Assembly: GCA_026388915.1 (NCBI GenBank)
Contig: JAPLIW010000477.1
Coordinates: 1 to 5,202 of the forward strand
Source: Deltaproteobacteria bacterium
GTDB lineage: Bacteria > Desulfobacterota > SM23-61
Direction of reading: 5' to 3'
DNA length: 5,202 nt
Position 1 is the stretch's first letter. Every line of letters begins with the position of its first letter. The notes under the pieces were generated by a model that made no database searches, was not told the DNA's origin, and saw only the letters and a list, made by a program, of their open reading frames with translations. This document shows, one piece after another, positions 4,133 through 5,202 of this stretch. Both the position numbers and the translations under genes were made by a program.

Positions 4133-5202
4133 ATGTTAGCCAAACCCGATTTGGTTCTCCTGCACGCTCCTTCAGTTTACGATTTCCGCAAGCTGCCGAT
4201 CCTCTTCGGGCCCATCAGCGATCTGGTTCCTTCCACTCCCATTTTTGAGATGTATCCCGTGGGGTTTTCCTCCATCGCCGAGCACCTGGAAAGGAATGGG
4301 ATTCGGGTTCGGATCATCAACCTGGCCTTCCGGATGCTGCGGGGAAGGAATTTCGATGCGGAGAAGCTCATCGCGAAACTGAAACCCCAGATGTTCGGCA
4401 TCGACCTCCATTGGCTTCCCCATGCCCATGGGTCTCTGGAGGTAGCCGCCCTGTGCAAAAAGCATCACCCCGAAATTCCGGTCGTATTCGGCGGATATTC
4501 CGCGTCCTACTTCCACGAGGAACTGATCCGTTACCCCCAGGTTGATTATGTGATTCGGGGGGATTCTGCGGAAGAACCGCTCCGCCGGCTGATGGTCGCT
4601 TTGCGGGGGAAAAAATCTTTGGAGGCGATTCCCAACCTGACCTGGAGGGAGGAGAAGAAAGAAATCCGCGTCAATCCTTTAACTCACATCCTTCCCGATC
4701 TGGACGAGTATTCCAACAACTACCCCAACCTCTTCCGCTCGGTGGTCAGGTACCTGGACCTGAAGTCCCTGATCCCCATCCACGACTGGTGGGAATATCC
4801 CATCACCGCGGTCATGACCGTCCGGGGGTGCACCCACAACTGCGTCTTCTGCGGGGGATCGAATTTCGGCCTGAGTCATTTTTACTGCCGGGACCGTTGC
4901 GCCTACCGCAACCCGGAAAAAGTGGCCGACGACATCCTGGCCATCTCCAGGTACACGAACGCGCCCATCTTTGTGGTCGGGGACCTGAGGCAGGGGGGGG
5001 AGGAGTATGCTCGGCGTCTCCTGTCCCGAATCAAGCCGGTGCGGCCGAAAAATCAAGTGGTCCTGGAATTATTTACTCCCGCTCCGGAGTCCTATTTCCA
5101 GATGGTGGCGGAGGCCTTTCCCAACTTCAATTTTGAGACTTCTCCCGAGTCCCATGACGAGAAAGTCCGCCGGGCAACCGGAAAGTTCTATTCCAATGGA
5201 GC
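4133..5202 (+). CDS. B12-binding domain / radical SAM domain protein (partial, runs off right edge)
   Basis: The first 356 residues of a larger protein, with no stop before the window end. Residues 1-160 look like a cobalamin-binding Rossmann-like domain: DLVLLHAPSVYDFR (6-19), FGPISDLVPSTPIFEMYPVGFSSIAEHLERNGIRV (25-59), MFGIDLHWLPHAHGSLEVAALCKKHHPEIPVVFGGYSAS (87-125), then VDYVIRGDSAEEPLRRLM (137-154). A radical SAM domain follows with VRGCTHNCVFCGGS (230-243), whose Cys233, Cys237 and Cys240 form the CxxxCxxC ligands for the 4Fe-4S cluster that cleaves S-adenosylmethionine. The canonical DxHxxG cobalamin motif is not evident, as is common in this class. The N-terminal wording resembles the uncharacterised TIGR04190 (Ta0216-type) family as I remember it; this needs a profile search. 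ATG 4133 is the only usable start, because an in-frame TGA lies at 4124-4126. The reaction and substrate are unknown. It is separated from the PAS gene by 146 bp. Confidence 0.9.
   Translation, partial: MLAKPDLVLLHAPSVYDFRKLPILFGPISDLVPSTPIFEMYPVGFSSIAEHLERNGIRVRIINLAFRMLRGRNFDAEKLIAKLKPQMFGIDLHWLPHAHGSLEVAALCKKHHPEIPVVFGGYSASYFHEELIRYPQVDYVIRGDSAEEPLRRLMVALRGKKSLEAIPNLTWREEKKEIRVNPLTHILPDLDEYSNNYPNLFRSVVRYLDLKSLIPIHDWWEYPITAVMTVRGCTHNCVFCGGSNFGLSHFYCRDRCAYRNPEKVADDILAISRYTNAPIFVVGDLRQGGEEYARRLLSRIKPVRPKNQVVLELFTPAPESYFQMVAEAFPNFNFETSPESHDEKVRRATGKFYSNG

Noticed and set aside
4172..4516. 114-residue - strand frame opposite the radical SAM gene
   Set aside because: The + strand frame carries strong B12-binding and radical SAM motifs, so the antisense frame is a shadow.

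Overview
The window looks like chromosomal DNA from a free-living, probably anaerobic Gram-negative bacterium. A Desulfobacterota / Syntrophobacteria-like lineage is my best guess. This is inferred from an MlaE-type outer-membrane lipid permease (a diderm envelope), two adjacent crotonases of acyl-CoA metabolism, a B12/radical SAM protein, and GC-rich genes separated by AT-richer spacers full of degenerate short repeats and palindromes. No rRNA, tRNA or marker protein settles the taxonomy.

Layout. 3-839 (-) is a complete MlaE-family ABC permease. 840-1147 is a divergent spacer holding a degenerate hexamer tandem repeat. 1148-1612 (+) is a DUF488 protein. Its stop codon lies at the left edge of a 133-bp MITE-like element (1611-1743), which has 19-bp terminal inverted repeats and a 6-bp flanking direct repeat. 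1750-1953 is a spacer with a long C-rich/G-rich palindrome and a small perfect dyad just upstream of the next gene. 1954-2721 and 2762-3565 (+) are two divergent crotonase-fold proteins, followed by a 120-residue single-PAS protein (3624-3986). These three genes have short spacers and good ribosome binding sites, so they probably form one operon. 3987-4132 is a spacer with heptamer-type repeats. 4133-5202 (+) begins a cobalamin-binding radical SAM protein that runs off the right edge.

Functional reading. The two crotonases use different predicted catalytic residues: the first keeps the Glu144-type residue, and the second has a PaaG-type Asp. They therefore probably catalyse different steps on CoA thioesters rather than being redundant copies. 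The PAS protein could sense redox state, a ligand or heme for that pathway, but this is inference from position only. The MlaE, DUF488 and radical SAM genes have no evident link to it. The clearest structural result is the MITE-like insertion: removing it with one copy of its flanking repeat restores a stop codon at exactly the same place in the DUF488 frame, so the protein appears unchanged by the insertion. I saw no convincing new multi-gene system.
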